NCBI GenBank assembly: GCA_022425325.1
Contig: JAKMFW010000004.1
Coordinates: 1-38,599 of the forward strand
Source: Acidimicrobiales bacterium
Lineage (GTDB): Bacteria > Actinomycetota > Acidimicrobiia > Acidimicrobiales > Aldehydirespiratoraceae
DNA length: 38,599 bases
Direction: 5' to 3'
Part shown: positions 24,051 to 33,225 of the stretch, one piece after another
How the letters are laid out: the number at the start of each line of letters is the position of its first letter
Numbering within the stretch: position 1 is the first letter of the stretch
Notes under the pieces: generated by a model
Database searches by the model: none
What the model was told of the DNA's origin: nothing
The model's input: only the letters and a program-made list of their open reading frames with translations
Position numbers and translations under genes: made by a program

Positions 24051-25249
24051 TGAACGCGCCGCTCCACGGTTCGGGAGTGGGCGACCCGCAGACCGTGCTG
24101 ATCCGGGTCAGCGGTCCGGACCGGACCGGCATCAACGCCGGGCTCATGGCCGTACTCGACACGTGCGATGCCAGCGTGCAGGACATCGAGCAGATCGTGA
24201 TTCGCGGACAGATCTCGCTCGGGGTCGTCGTCAACGTTCCGGCGGGCCGGGATCTCCTCCGCAATGTGCTGCTGTGGGGTTGGGAAGAACGCATCGAGGT
24301 CGATGTGGAGGTCGTGCCGCCGACCCCGACCCCCGCAACGCCTGGGCTCGTCGTCACAGTGCTCGGCCCCAACGTGACACCGGGCGAGTTCGGTGCCGTC
24401 ACCCGAGCGATCGCCGACATCGGGGCGAACATCGACCGCATCGTGCGGCTCTCTCGCTACCCCGTGATGTCCTATGAGCTTCTGGTGCGGACCGCCGAGG
24501 AGCAAAAGCTGCGTCGTGCGCTTCTGACGGCAGCGGCCACCGAGCCCGATCTCGACGTCGCTATTCAGCGCGAGGGGCTCGGTCGACGGGCCAAACGCCT
24601 CGTCGTACTCGACGTCGACTCCACGCTCATCCAGGACGAAGTGATCGAGCTTCTCGCCGCCGAGGCGGGCTGTCTTGCCGAGGTGAAGGCGATGACCGAC
24701 GCTGCGATGGCCGGCGAGCTCGATTTCGAAGCGTCGCTGCGCGACCGGGTGCGCCTGCTCGCCGGGCTCGATGTCGAGGCCGTCGACCGGGCGTGGGCGA
24801 AGCTTCGCTACACCCCGGGAGCGGCGACGTTCCTTCGAACCCTGCGCCGCCTCGGCTATGTGGTCGCCGTTGTCTCGGGGGGCTTCACCGTCTTCACCGA
24901 TCGGCTCCGAGAGGACCTCGGCCTCGACGCGGCCTATGCCAACGAGCTCGAAATCGTCGATGGCGCCTTCACCGGTGATGTCATCGGCGACATCGTCGAT
25001 CGCGACCGCAAGGCCGAGCTGTTGCGCGAGATCGCTGCCGAAGCTGGCGTCCCGATCGAACAGACCGTCGCAGTCGGCGACGGCGCCAACGATCTCGCGA
25101 TGCTCGAGGCCGCCGGGCTCGGTGTTGCCTTCAACGCCAAACCGGTCGTCACCGCTGCTGCCGACACCAGCGTCACGGTTCCGTACCTCGACGCCGTACT
25201 CTTCATGCTCGGCATCCGTCGTGAAGACATCGAAGCCGCCGACGCCTGA
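24050..25249 (+). CDS. serB: Phosphoserine phosphatase with ACT domains
   Basis: A 399-aa protein. Residues about 14-90 and 98-175 are two ACT-like regulatory domains; the HAD phosphatase follows, with DVDST at 188-192 (Asp188 nucleophile), a VVSGGF motif II and GDGANDLAML as motif IV. It dephosphorylates phosphoserine in the last step of serine synthesis, and the ACT domains probably sense serine. Length and order match mycobacterial SerB2-type enzymes. The ATG overlaps the stop of the lipoprotein gene by 1 nt, so the two are probably co-transcribed. Confidence 0.95.
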   Translation: MNAPLHGSGVGDPQTVLIRVSGPDRTGINAGLMAVLDTCDASVQDIEQIVIRGQISLGVVVNVPAGRDLLRNVLLWGWEERIEVDVEVVPPTPTPATPGLVVTVLGPNVTPGEFGAVTRAIADIGANIDRIVRLSRYPVMSYELLVRTAEEQKLRRALLTAAATEPDLDVAIQREGLGRRAKRLVVLDVDSTLIQDEVIELLAAEAGCLAEVKAMTDAAMAGELDFEASLRDRVRLLAGLDVEAVDRAWAKLRYTPGAATFLRTLRRLGYVVAVVSGGFTVFTDRLREDLGLDAAYANELEIVDGAFTGDVIGDIVDRDRKAELLREIAAEAGVPIEQTVAVGDGANDLAMLEAAGLGVAFNAKPVVTAAADTSVTVPYLDAVLFMLGIRREDIEAADA

Positions 25250-25267
25250 TTGAGGATCTCTCGAGTC

Positions 25268-26077
25268 ATGAGCCACTTCGACGACGAAACCCGAATCGCG
25301 CCGACCGGCGAGGGGACGTGGACTGCCGAGATCTCCGATGAGTGGAGTATCGGGCCCAACGCCAACGGTGGCTATCTCCTCACTCCCCTGCTGCGTGCGG
25401 CTCGTGAGGTCGCCGGCCAACCCGATCCGTTCACCGTCACCACGCACTTCCTGCGACCAGGGATCGGTAACGAGACCGCAGAGATCTCCGCCGATGTGAT
25501 CAAGCCGGGTCGCACGATGAGCACGGTGTCGGCGAGCCTCAGTCAGCAGGGCAAGACCCGAATTCATACGGTCGCCGGCTTCGGTGATCTCGAAGCCACC
25601 ACAGAGCACGACGCCGAATGGACGATCCCCATGCCGGATCTTCCCGATCCGGACGAGTGCATCGATCGACGGGATCTGAACCAGGGCGTGCAGATCAACC
25701 TCATGAACCGCTGCGAGATTCGCGTCGACCCGAGGATCCAGCGAGATCCCAGCGAGGTCGAGACGGCTGAGGTTTTGGGGTGGACCCGTTTCCGCGACGA
25801 GACCGATCCTGATGTCATGGCCCTGCCGTTCTTCGCCGATGCCTTTCCGCCGACCGTATTCACCCGACTCGGGCCGATCGGCTGGGTGCCGACGCTCGAG
25901 TTGACCGTGCACGTCCGGCGACGCCCCGCTCCCGGCTGGCTCGCCTGTCAGGTGTGGACTGACGACGTTCACAACGGCAAGTTGATCGAATCGGTCCGCT
26001 TGTGGGATTCGAACGGCGACCTGGTCGCCCAGGGCCGGCAACTTGGTTACCTCATCACGGGCAACGTCGGCGGCTGA
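25268..26077 (+). CDS. TesB-like acyl-CoA thioesterase family protein
   Basis: A 269-aa double-hotdog protein from the ATG at 25268, with GAGG about 11 nt upstream; the six codons before it begin at a TTG. WSIGPNANGGYLLTPLLRAA and a THFLRP segment are typical of the acyl-CoA thioesterase 4HBT_3 group, and the second hotdog has ELTVHVRRRPAPGWLACQ. It probably hydrolyses acyl-CoA; chain length is unknown. It follows serB by 18 bp on the same strand. Confidence 0.82.
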   Translation: MSHFDDETRIAPTGEGTWTAEISDEWSIGPNANGGYLLTPLLRAAREVAGQPDPFTVTTHFLRPGIGNETAEISADVIKPGRTMSTVSASLSQQGKTRIHTVAGFGDLEATTEHDAEWTIPMPDLPDPDECIDRRDLNQGVQINLMNRCEIRVDPRIQRDPSEVETAEVLGWTRFRDETDPDVMALPFFADAFPPTVFTRLGPIGWVPTLELTVHVRRRPAPGWLACQVWTDDVHNGKLIESVRLWDSNGDLVAQGRQLGYLITGNVGG

Positions 26078-26133
26078 CTGCGAGACTGCGGGTGCGCCTG
26101 GGGCCGCCTGACGCACCCACCACCGCACCGCCC

Positions 26134-26146
26134 TAGGGTGCTGGAC
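26134..26146 (+). promoter_or_regulatory. Leaderless -10 element for xseA
   Basis: TAGGGT (26134-26139), 7 nt, then GTG at 26147. This supports 26147 as the xseA start over the GTG at 26138, which lies within the element. Confidence 0.5.
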
Positions 26147-27457
26147 GTGAGTGAACAGACCCTCACCGTGTCCGAACTGGGTGTCGTTGTCCGAGCCGCG
26201 CTCGAGCAGGCGATGCCCTACGGCGTCTGGGTCGAGGGCGAGATTCAGGGCATCAGCCGAAGCCGCAGCGGTCACGTCTACTTCGATCTGATCGAGTCGG
26301 CCGAAACCTTGGGCGCTCCACCGGTCGCGTCCATGCCGGTCGTGCTGTTCCGAGATGCCCGTGAGCGGGTCAACCGACTGCTCAAGCGTCACGGCGACCC
26401 CATCCGGATGACCGACGGGGTGAAGATCCGGATCCAGGGAACCGTCGACTTCTATCCGCCGAATGGGCAGCTCCAGCTCCGCATGTCGGCTATCGATCCG
26501 ACCTACACGCTCGGCGTGTTGGCGGCCGAGCGGGAAGCGCTGCTGCGCCGGCTTTCCGAGTCGGGGATGCTGCGAGCCAACGCTCGTCATGCCGTTCCCG
26601 CCGTGCCTTTGCGGGTCGGTGTCGTCACCTCGATCGGGTCGGCCGCTCACGCCGACATCACCACCGTGTTCGAGCGCAGCGAGCGAGCGTTCACCTTGGT
26701 TGAGGTCGACACTGCCGTGCAGGGTGCGGGCGCGGAGCGGTCGATTGCAGCGGCGATCCGAGCCACCGGTGAGGTGGGCGTCGATGTCGTTCTTGTCGTT
26801 CGCGGTGGTGGTTCGAAGACCGATCTCGCGGTCTTCGATCACGCCGATGTGGCCGACGCGATCGTGCACGCACCGACCCCGGTCTTCACCGGGATCGGGC
26901 ACGACATCGACCACTCGGTGGCTGATGAGGTGGCACACACGGCCCACACCACGCCGACGGCGGCTGCGCAGGCGATCGTCGCGGTCGTCGACGACTGGCT
27001 GGCGCGTCTTTCGAGCCGAGAGACCGACATTGCCCACCACACCCGTCGGGCGCTCGCCAGTGCCGACGACCGACTTGAGCGCCTCCAGCGCGACGTCGTG
27101 GGGACCACCGGCCGCGCGCTCGAACGCGCTGATACCCGTCTGGCCGACGCGTCTGCCCGCCTTCGTCGGTCGGCGGTCCGGACAGAGACGAGTGCGCTCG
27201 CCCTCCTGGACCGGGCGGTCGTCCGCATCGGACTCGCCACCCGCCACCGGCTTCGTACCGCCGAGCTCACGCTCGAGACGGCAGCGGCTCGCACCAATGC
27301 GCTCGACCCGTCGGTCGCCTTGGCTCGCGGCTGGTCGATCACCCGAGGCCCCGACGGTGGTGTTGTGCGATCGGTTGCCGATGTCAGTGCCGGCGCCGAG
27401 CTGACCACCCAGGTCGCCGACGGGACGATCACCAGTACCATCGCTTCCGATGAGTGA
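26147..27457 (+). CDS. xseA: Exodeoxyribonuclease VII large subunit
   Basis: A 436-aa protein. The N-terminal OB-fold (LTVSELGVVVRAALEQ, VWVEGEIQGISRS, GHVYFDL) is followed by the catalytic region with VGVVTSIGSAAHADI, VVRGGGSKTDL and FTGIGHDIDHSVADEVAH, and a C-terminal coiled-coil rich in Arg/Ala/Leu. With XseB it degrades single-stranded DNA to short oligonucleotides. The start is taken at GTG 26147 because of the TAGGGT element 7 nt upstream. It overlaps xseB by 8 nt. Confidence 0.96.
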   Translation: MSEQTLTVSELGVVVRAALEQAMPYGVWVEGEIQGISRSRSGHVYFDLIESAETLGAPPVASMPVVLFRDARERVNRLLKRHGDPIRMTDGVKIRIQGTVDFYPPNGQLQLRMSAIDPTYTLGVLAAEREALLRRLSESGMLRANARHAVPAVPLRVGVVTSIGSAAHADITTVFERSERAFTLVEVDTAVQGAGAERSIAAAIRATGEVGVDVVLVVRGGGSKTDLAVFDHADVADAIVHAPTPVFTGIGHDIDHSVADEVAHTAHTTPTAAAQAIVAVVDDWLARLSSRETDIAHHTRRALASADDRLERLQRDVVGTTGRALERADTRLADASARLRRSAVRTETSALALLDRAVVRIGLATRHRLRTAELTLETAAARTNALDPSVALARGWSITRGPDGGVVRSVADVSAGAELTTQVADGTITSTIASDE

Positions 27458-27695
27458 CGAGGAACAGATCGGCTACGCCGAGGCGATGCGGGAACTCGAG
27501 GAAATTCTCGATGCCCTCGAGGACGACGATCTCGATGTTGATGTTCTCGCTGCGAAGGTCGAGCGTGCTTCGGCCCTGATCCAGCTCTGCCGCGACCGCA
27601 TCGGGAACGCTCGCATCCAGGTCGAGAAGGTGGTCGCCTCGCTCGATGAGCCGACCGAGGGAGTCGACACGCTCTTCGACGACGGCGACGAATGA
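27450..27695 (+). CDS. xseB: Exodeoxyribonuclease VII small subunit
   Basis: An 81-aa helical acidic protein. YAEAMRELEEILDALEDDDL is the XseB signature, followed by CRDRIGNARIQVEKVV. Small subunits bind the XseA coiled coil and are needed for activity. The C-terminus is Asp/Glu-rich. It overlaps xseA by 8 nt and the polyprenyl synthase gene by 4 nt, as in many actinobacterial xseAB operons. Confidence 0.95.
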   Translation: MSDEEQIGYAEAMRELEEILDALEDDDLDVDVLAAKVERASALIQLCRDRIGNARIQVEKVVASLDEPTEGVDTLFDDGDE

Positions 27696-28738
27696 GCAAC
27701 GTCCCTCGCCAACTCACTGAGGTTGCCGACCGCACCACGGCGGCGCTCGAGGCGATCTTCGCGGCGGAGATTGCGACATGGCGCGATCTCGATCCCATGA
27801 TCGAGCGCCCACTCACCGATCTCGCCGAGTTCGTCGGCGGAGGCGGCAAGCGGATCCGTCCCGCCTACTGCCACTGGGGTTTCGTCACCGGTGGCGGTGA
27901 CCCGACCAGCGACGGCGCGCTGGCCGGCTGCTGCGCGGTCGAACTCCTCCAGGCCTTCGCACTGGTTCACGACGATGTGATGGACGGATCACCGACCCGT
28001 CGCGGCACGCCCACCGTCTGGGCCCGCTACATCGAGCGGCATCAAGCTGGCGGCTGGAATGGCGAGGACCGACGCTTCGGTGAGGCCGCCGCGATCCTGG
28101 TCGGCGATATCGCCATGGTGATGGCCGACCGTCAGATGGGCGGTGTCGATGAAGCGACCCGATCGGTCTGGGACCGGCTGCGCACCGAACTCAACTTCGG
28201 CCAGTACCTCGACGTCGTCGGCACGGCGAAGGGCGACGTGACTGCCGACATGGCCCGCACGATCGTGGCCAACAAGACCGCTGGCTACACGATCGTGCGG
28301 CCGCTGCAACTCGGCGCCGCGATGGCAGGTTCGCCCGAGCTCGGTGACGCGCTCGCCGCCCACGGCATGCCGCTCGGCATCGCCTTCCAATTGCGTGACG
28401 ACATGCTCGGCGCATTCGGCGACAGCGCGAAGACGGGGAAGCCCGTCGGTGACGATCTTCGCGAGGGAAAGCCCACGGTGATGCTCGCCCTTGCGCGCGA
28501 GGCGGCATCGGCATCGCAATGTTCGGTGCTTGATCGTGTGGGTCCGTCGGCCACCGACACCGACGTCGATGCCATCCAGCAGGTCATGATCGACACCGGT
28601 GCCGTCGGCAAGATCGGGGACGAGATCGAACGACTCCTGGAGGAGGCGCTCCAGGCGATCGACGCCCTTCCCGATGTCAACGGGAGCCGGGCGGCACTCC
28701 GGGCCCTGGCCGACTTCGTCGTCGATCGCGACACCTGA
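27692..28738 (+). CDS. Polyprenyl diphosphate synthase (GGPP synthase-like)
   Basis: A 348-aa all-helical prenyltransferase. GGGKRIRP is at 50-57, the first Asp-rich motif DDVMD at 94-98 with the RRGTPTVW segment following, and the second motif appears as QLRDDMLGAFGD (about 233-244), where the spacing is that of actinobacterial family members. It condenses IPP with allylic diphosphates; chain length cannot be judged reliably. It overlaps xseB by 4 nt, indicating co-transcription. Confidence 0.9.
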   Translation: MSNVPRQLTEVADRTTAALEAIFAAEIATWRDLDPMIERPLTDLAEFVGGGGKRIRPAYCHWGFVTGGGDPTSDGALAGCCAVELLQAFALVHDDVMDGSPTRRGTPTVWARYIERHQAGGWNGEDRRFGEAAAILVGDIAMVMADRQMGGVDEATRSVWDRLRTELNFGQYLDVVGTAKGDVTADMARTIVANKTAGYTIVRPLQLGAAMAGSPELGDALAAHGMPLGIAFQLRDDMLGAFGDSAKTGKPVGDDLREGKPTVMLALAREAASASQCSVLDRVGPSATDTDVDAIQQVMIDTGAVGKIGDEIERLLEEALQAIDALPDVNGSRAALRALADFVVDRDT

Positions 28739-28776
28739 ACGATCAGCGGTTAGCGCTGCTCGCGAGCGGGTCGCCG

Positions 28777-28788
28777 TAGCCTCAGGGC
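28777..28788 (+). promoter_or_regulatory. Leaderless -10 element for prfC
   Basis: TAGCCT (28777-28782), 6 nt, then the ATG at 28789. Confidence 0.45.
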
Positions 28789-30369
28789 ATGCCCATCCCG
28801 TCGGCTGAGGCCGCCCGACGTCGAACGTTCGCGATCATCTCGCATCCCGACGCGGGCAAGACCACGCTCACCGAGAAGTTCCTGCTCTACGGCGGTGTCC
28901 TCACCAGCGGTGCCGGGTCGGTGAAGGCGAAGGGCGATCGTCGATCCGCCACCTCAGACTGGATGGAGCTCGAACAGCAGCGCGGCATCTCGATCACCTC
29001 GACCGTGCTCCAGTTCCCCTATCGCGAGAAGGTCCTCAACCTGCTCGACACGCCGGGCCACCGCGACTTCTCCGAGGACACCTATCGCGTGCTCGCGGCA
29101 ACCGACGCCGCCATCATGGTGCTCGACGGTTCGAAGGGCATCGAATCCCAGACCCGCAAACTGTTCGAGGTCTGTCGCGATCGGGAAATTCCGATCGTCA
29201 CCTTCATCAACAAGTGGGATCGCCCGGGTCGTGACCCACTCGAACTGCTTGACGAGATCGAGGAGCAGCTCATCCTCGAGCCGGTGCCGATGAACTGGCC
29301 GGTCGGCGAGGCCGATCGGTTCCGCGGTCTCATCGATCGCACCAACGGCGACTTCGTTCGCTACACCCGCACCGCCCGCGGCGCCGATGAGGCGCCCGAG
29401 GAGATCGTCGACCCGGCTCGCGCCGAGGAAGAGGAAGGCGATCTTTGGCTCGAGGCGCAGGAGGGCATCGAGCTGCTCGACGTGATGGATCGCAGCTTCG
29501 ACAGGAAACGGTTCGAGGCCGGCGAACTGTCACCGGTGTTCTTCGGCTCGGCGCTCACGAACTTCGGCGTTCGCATGATTCTCAACGCGATGGTCGATCT
29601 GGTGCCGTCGCCTTCGCCCCGCATCGACCGCGAGGGCGATCCACGTGCGCTCGACGCACCGTTCTCCGGCATCGTGTTCAAGGTCCAAGCGAATATGGAC
29701 AAGGCCCATCGTGATCGCGTCGCCTTCCTGCGGGTCTGCTCGGGCCAGTTCGATCGCGGCATGGTCGTGACCCACGAGCCCACCGGCAAGCCGTTCGCGA
29801 CCAAGTACGCACACTCGGTCTCCGGTCAGGATCGCGAGACGGTCGAGCAGGCGTTCCCTGGTGATGTCGTCGGTCTCGTGAACGCCAACGACTTCCGGGT
29901 CGGCGACTCGGTCTATGTCGACGAGAAGGTCCAGTGGCCGCTCGTGCCGTCGTTTGCGCCGGCGCACTTCCGGATCGCTCGCACGCTCGACACATCGAAG
30001 GCGAAACAGTTTCGTTCCGGTATCGGTCAGCTCGACGAGGAGGGTGTGGTGCAGGTGCTGCGCGAGCCCGACATCGGCGACCAGGCACCGATTCTTGCTG
30101 CGGTCGGGCCACTGCAGTTCGAGGTCGTCCAGCATCGTCTCGAGAACGAGTTCGGCGCACCGGTGGAACTCGTGCCCTGTGCCTGGAGTACCGCCCGGAT
30201 CACCGATCAGAAGTCGGCCGAGGCGCTGCGCGGCATGAGTGGTGTCACCGTCGCTGCTCGTTCCGACGGTGAACTGCTCGCCTTGTTCGAGTCGCCGTAC
30301 TGGCTGCAGCGGCTCGAGATGGATCAACCTGAACTCACCCTCACCAAACTCATTGCCGAAGGTTCCTGA
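28789..30369 (+). CDS. prfC: Peptide chain release factor 3
   Basis: A 526-aa translational GTPase of normal RF3 length. SHPDAGKTT is the P-loop (about 18-26), RGISITSTV is switch I, DTPGH is at 87-91 and NKWD at 141-144, where many GTPases have NKxD. The later region (KVQANMDKAHRDRVAFLR) is the RF3-type domain II. RF3 recycles RF1/RF2 from the ribosome after termination. The stop overlaps the start of a 51-aa membrane peptide. Confidence 0.95.
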   Translation: MPIPSAEAARRRTFAIISHPDAGKTTLTEKFLLYGGVLTSGAGSVKAKGDRRSATSDWMELEQQRGISITSTVLQFPYREKVLNLLDTPGHRDFSEDTYRVLAATDAAIMVLDGSKGIESQTRKLFEVCRDREIPIVTFINKWDRPGRDPLELLDEIEEQLILEPVPMNWPVGEADRFRGLIDRTNGDFVRYTRTARGADEAPEEIVDPARAEEEEGDLWLEAQEGIELLDVMDRSFDRKRFEAGELSPVFFGSALTNFGVRMILNAMVDLVPSPSPRIDREGDPRALDAPFSGIVFKVQANMDKAHRDRVAFLRVCSGQFDRGMVVTHEPTGKPFATKYAHSVSGQDRETVEQAFPGDVVGLVNANDFRVGDSVYVDEKVQWPLVPSFAPAHFRIARTLDTSKAKQFRSGIGQLDEEGVVQVLREPDIGDQAPILAAVGPLQFEVVQHRLENEFGAPVELVPCAWSTARITDQKSAEALRGMSGVTVAARSDGELLALFESPYWLQRLEMDQPELTLTKLIAEGS

Positions 30370-30524
30370 TGCTCGCCACATTGTTCACCGCCCTCGCCCA
30401 ATCCACCTCGGACCTGGGCGACGATGTCGCCTCGGACTCGGGTGTGGTCGCCGTCGTCGGTTTCATCATCGCCGGCTTCGCAGCCGTCGTCTTCGCCTAC
30501 GTCTATCGGCGTCGCAACGGCTGA
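30369..30524 (+). CDS. Small single-pass membrane protein
   Basis: A 51-aa ORF overlapping the prfC stop (TGATG), so translation may be coupled. It has a short hydrophobic N-terminus, a polar acidic stretch (STSDLGDDVASDSG), a hydrophobic span at about 26-46 and a C-terminal RRRNG, consistent with an outside-N, inside-C membrane anchor. No family is recognised. It is below the usual length cut-off, and the clean topology is the main support. Confidence 0.55.
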   Translation: MLATLFTALAQSTSDLGDDVASDSGVVAVVGFIIAGFAAVVFAYVYRRRNG

Positions 30525-30581
30525 CTCGGAGACGCGTGCCGGCGGGCATCGTCAGCTTCCGCTTCGTTTGCCTGACTGACC

Positions 30582-30594
30582 TAAGGTTCTCGGT
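30582..30594 (+). promoter_or_regulatory. Leaderless -10 element for the ferredoxin gene
   Basis: TAAGGT (30582-30587), 7 nt, then GTG at 30595. Confidence 0.5.
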
Positions 30595-30789
30595 GTGAAG
30601 ATCACGTACGACCGCGAAGCCTGTCAGGGCCACAACCGTTGCTACATGCTCGCTCCGGAGCTGTTCGACACCGACGACGAGGGCTACGCAATCCTGCTCG
30701 TCGAGGGCGAGGTTCCCGCCGAACTCGAGGAGAAGGCGCGGCTTGCCGCCGACAACTGTCCCGAGTTCGCGATCGAGATCGAGGAGTAA
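30595..30789 (+). CDS. [3Fe-4S]-type ferredoxin
   Basis: A 64-aa acidic ferredoxin. Ligands follow CxxHxxC...CP: Cys10, His13, Cys16 and Cys55, the pattern of actinobacterial single-cluster ferredoxins that usually reduce cytochromes P450. YREACQGHNRCYMLAPELF-type start and DDEGY are typical; Glu replaces the usual small residue after CP. No P450 is in the window. The next gene follows by 11 bp. A possible electron carrier for the Mo enzymes is speculation. Confidence 0.88.
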   Translation: MKITYDREACQGHNRCYMLAPELFDTDDEGYAILLVEGEVPAELEEKARLAADNCPEFAIEIEE

Positions 30790-30800
30790 AGGCCGCACCG

Positions 30801-31823
30801 ATGCGGATCCACAAGTTCGAGACCACCGAGGCGTTCATCGCGATCGATCTCGAGGGCGCCGAGGCGTCGTCGGGGCCGGCCCGGTGGGCCAAGAAGATCT
30901 TGCAGGGCGGGGCGAAAGATCTCGCCCGGTCGCAGACCTACACCTATGCCGCCCTCGGCATGAAGCGCAGTGGCGCCGCGGCGGGCATCTCTGCGGCACC
31001 GGAGGATCGGGCCACAGCGATCGACGCGTTTCTCACCGAAGCCGAACCGCTCGTTGCCGACGGCACCTACCTGCCCGATGCTGCGAAGGGCATCGGGCTC
31101 AACGAGCTCGCCCCGCTCCGCGCCACTGATCCGCGCGACACTGCCCGCCTGGGTGACTTCGCTGATCGCTGCGACGGCCTGTCCGCTGTGGTCGCTGCTC
31201 ACCATGCGGTCGGACTCGATGCCAAGACCGTTGCGATCGAGGGATTCGAGAACCTCGGTCCGTGGGTCGCCGACGGGGTGATCGGCCATGGCGCTCGCCT
31301 CACGGCGATCTCCACCGCCACCGGAACCGTCACCAACGAATCCGGTTTCTCGTTGGCTGAGCTCAACGAGGCGTTCGCGGCCCACGGTGCCGACTGTGTG
31401 AACGAACTCGGCGAGGTCGGTCATCCGATGGCCGTTTTCGGTGCGGGTGCCGACGTCGTGTTCGCTGGTTCAAAGGTCGGCATCATCGATCACAAGGTCG
31501 CCGAGAGCCTTGAGGGTTGTGCTGCGGTCGTCCCGAACGGCCGACTTCCGCTCACTGCCCGCAGCCTCGCCGTGCTGCGGAAGGCCGGCGTGCAGACTCC
31601 GGCCGACTTTGTGGCCCTCGCCGGCTCGACGCTTGCGGTGTGGGGCGATGTCAGCCGCTCTGATGACGAGATCGTTGCTGGTGTCCGCGAGGACATCGGC
31701 GCCCTCTGCGCCGAACTCCAGGGTCACGACGATGGCCTGCTTCTCGCGGCGTGCTACTTCGCCGAGGCATTCCTGATGGAGTGGCAGGACGAGCTCCCGT
31801 GGGGCCGTCCGCTCGCCCCCTGA
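30801..31823 (+). CDS. Glu/Leu/Phe/Val dehydrogenase-like protein
   Basis: A 340-aa protein from ATG 30801. The C-terminal half shows the layout of amino-acid dehydrogenases: GFENLGPWVADGVIGHG as a Rossmann nucleotide motif (about 150-166), a second strand LTAISTATGTV, and a later segment resembling the GDH C-terminal domain. The N-terminal part (residues 1-120) lacks a clear KGG-type catalytic Lys motif, so enzymatic activity is uncertain. It is shorter than true GDH (about 400+ aa). It follows the ferredoxin gene by 11 bp with a GAGGAG-like ribosome site nearby. Confidence 0.55.
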   Translation: MRIHKFETTEAFIAIDLEGAEASSGPARWAKKILQGGAKDLARSQTYTYAALGMKRSGAAAGISAAPEDRATAIDAFLTEAEPLVADGTYLPDAAKGIGLNELAPLRATDPRDTARLGDFADRCDGLSAVVAAHHAVGLDAKTVAIEGFENLGPWVADGVIGHGARLTAISTATGTVTNESGFSLAELNEAFAAHGADCVNELGEVGHPMAVFGAGADVVFAGSKVGIIDHKVAESLEGCAAVVPNGRLPLTARSLAVLRKAGVQTPADFVALAGSTLAVWGDVSRSDDEIVAGVREDIGALCAELQGHDDGLLLAACYFAEAFLMEWQDELPWGRPLAP

Positions 31824-31833
31824 TGAAGTCAGC

Positions 31834-32652
31834 TCAGGCCGAAGCCTCCGCGATTCCTCGCCCGACGAGGACGCGAGCGAGGTGCCTGCGGTATTCGGCA
31901 TCGGCGTTGAGATCCTCAGGTGGGTCAACGTCGTCGCCCGCAACCGAAGCCGCGGCAGCCCCTGCGCCACCGGCAAGCCCCGATTCGACACCTCGGTGGC
32001 GCATCGGAACCGACCCCATGTTCACGAGGGCGACCTTCGGGTCCGGGCCGAGCATCACGGCTGCACCGACGATCGCCCAGTCCTGCGCTCGACGGTTGAA
32101 CTTCTGGTAGCTCCAGCCGACACCACCGGCCTTCGGGACGCGGATCTCCGTGACCATCTCATCGTCGGCCAGCGCCGTCTCGAGGAAGCCGGTGAAGAAG
32201 TCTGGTGCTTCGACAACTCGTTCTCCGTTCGGTCCCGTGATGACGAGCGATCCACCGGAGGCCAGCAGCGCAGCGGGAAGATCTGACGCTGGATCGCCGT
32301 GGGCGAGCGAGCCCCCGAGCGTGCCGCGGTGGCGCACCGACGGATCACCCACCTCGCCGGCAACGTGCCGGAGCAGAGGGGCCTCGGCGGCCAGCAGGTC
32401 GCTCATCTCGAGGGTTCGGTGCTTGGTCAGCGCACCGATGGCGATGTGATCACCGGCGTCATCGATGTAGGACAGGTCATCGAGACGACCGATGTCGACC
32501 AGCATCGCCGGGGCGGCGAGCCGGAACCGCATGAGTGGGATCAGGCTGTGGCCACCAGCGAGGAGTTTCGCCTCGTCGCCGTATTCGGCGAGTGCCGCAA
32601 TGGCGGCTTCAGCCGCGTCGGCGACCATGTAGTCGAATGCGGCGGGGATCAC
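31834..32652 (-). CDS. CoxM-like FAD-binding medium subunit
   Basis: A 272-aa FAD domain of the molybdenum hydroxylase family, from GTG 32652 overlapping the CoxS-like stop by 4 nt. [17 protein letters not shown] (FAD pyrophosphate loop), DIGRL and [17 protein letters not shown] are the diagnostic FAD motifs. It would pass electrons from the FeS subunit to quinone or another acceptor. It ends 10 bp from the convergent GDH-like gene, so no CoxL follows it. The substrate is unknown. Confidence 0.9.
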   Translation of the reverse strand: MIPAAFDYMVADAAEAAIAALAEYGDEAKLLAGGHSLIPLMRFRLAAPAMLVDIGRLDDLSYIDDAGDHIAIGALTKHRTLEMSDLLAAEAPLLRHVAGEVGDPSVRHRGTLGGSLAHGDPASDLPAALLASGGSLVITGPNGERVVEAPDFFTGFLETALADDEMVTEIRVPKAGGVGWSYQKFNRRAQDWAIVGAAVMLGPDPKVALVNMGSVPMRHRGVESGLAGGAGAAAASVAGDDVDPPEDLNADAEYRRHLARVLVGRGIAEASA

Positions 32653-33113
32653 GCCGTTCCCCCGACCGACAGCACCGCCTTGACGATGTTGTGGTAACCG
32701 GTGCAGCGGCAGAGGTTGCCTTCGAGTCCTTGACGTACGGCGGTTTCGTCGAGCCCGTCCGGGTTTTCCGCAACAAGCGACGTGGCAGCCATCACCATGC
32801 CGGGCGTGCAGTAGCCGCACTGGAGGCCATGGCACTCCATGAACGCCGCCTGCATCGGGTGGAGCTCTCCGTCGTCGCCGGCGAGTCCCTCGATGGTGGT
32901 GATTTCGGTGCCGTCGGCCTGGACGGCGAGCATGGTGCAACTCTTCACCGACTCACCGTTCACGTGGATCGTGCAGGCACCGCACGAAGAGGTGTCGCAG
33001 CCGATGTTGGTGCCGGTGAGTCCGAGCGCGTCCCGGATGTGGTGGACCAGCAGGGTTCTCGGTTCGACGTCGGAGGTTCGCGTCTCTCCGTTGACGGACA
33101 TGGACACTTCCAC
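32649..33113 (-). CDS. CoxS-like [2Fe-2S] small subunit
   Basis: A 154-aa two-cluster FeS protein from GTG 33113, which has GAGGAG exactly 6 nt upstream and gives the family-typical N-terminus [10 protein letters not shown]; an ATG at 33158 would add 15 residues with no ribosome site. Cluster ligands: the [12 protein letters not shown] block with a later SC, then LQCGYCTPG and LCRCTGY. It relays electrons from a Mo chain to the CoxM-like protein encoded next (4-nt overlap). Confidence 0.92.
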   Translation of the reverse strand: MEVSMSVNGETRTSDVEPRTLLVHHIRDALGLTGTNIGCDTSSCGACTIHVNGESVKSCTMLAVQADGTEITTIEGLAGDDGELHPMQAAFMECHGLQCGYCTPGMVMAATSLVAENPDGLDETAVRQGLEGNLCRCTGYHNIVKAVLSVGGTA

Positions 33114-33225
33114 GACGGTCTCCTCACCCCTCGATAGTGGGAATCCGGAGTCTGTCATCTGTCCGACGCCGCTGCCCGTTGAGTACGCCGATTTCGAGGA
33201 AATCGTTCGTCCACAGCGGCCGGGT

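Noticed and set aside
23984-27247. A 1087-aa open frame on the minus strand
   Set aside because: It runs antisense through serB, the thioesterase and xseA, which are well-recognised families. High-GC coding produces such open antisense frames, and the translation is low-complexity Arg/Gly/Asp with no domain.
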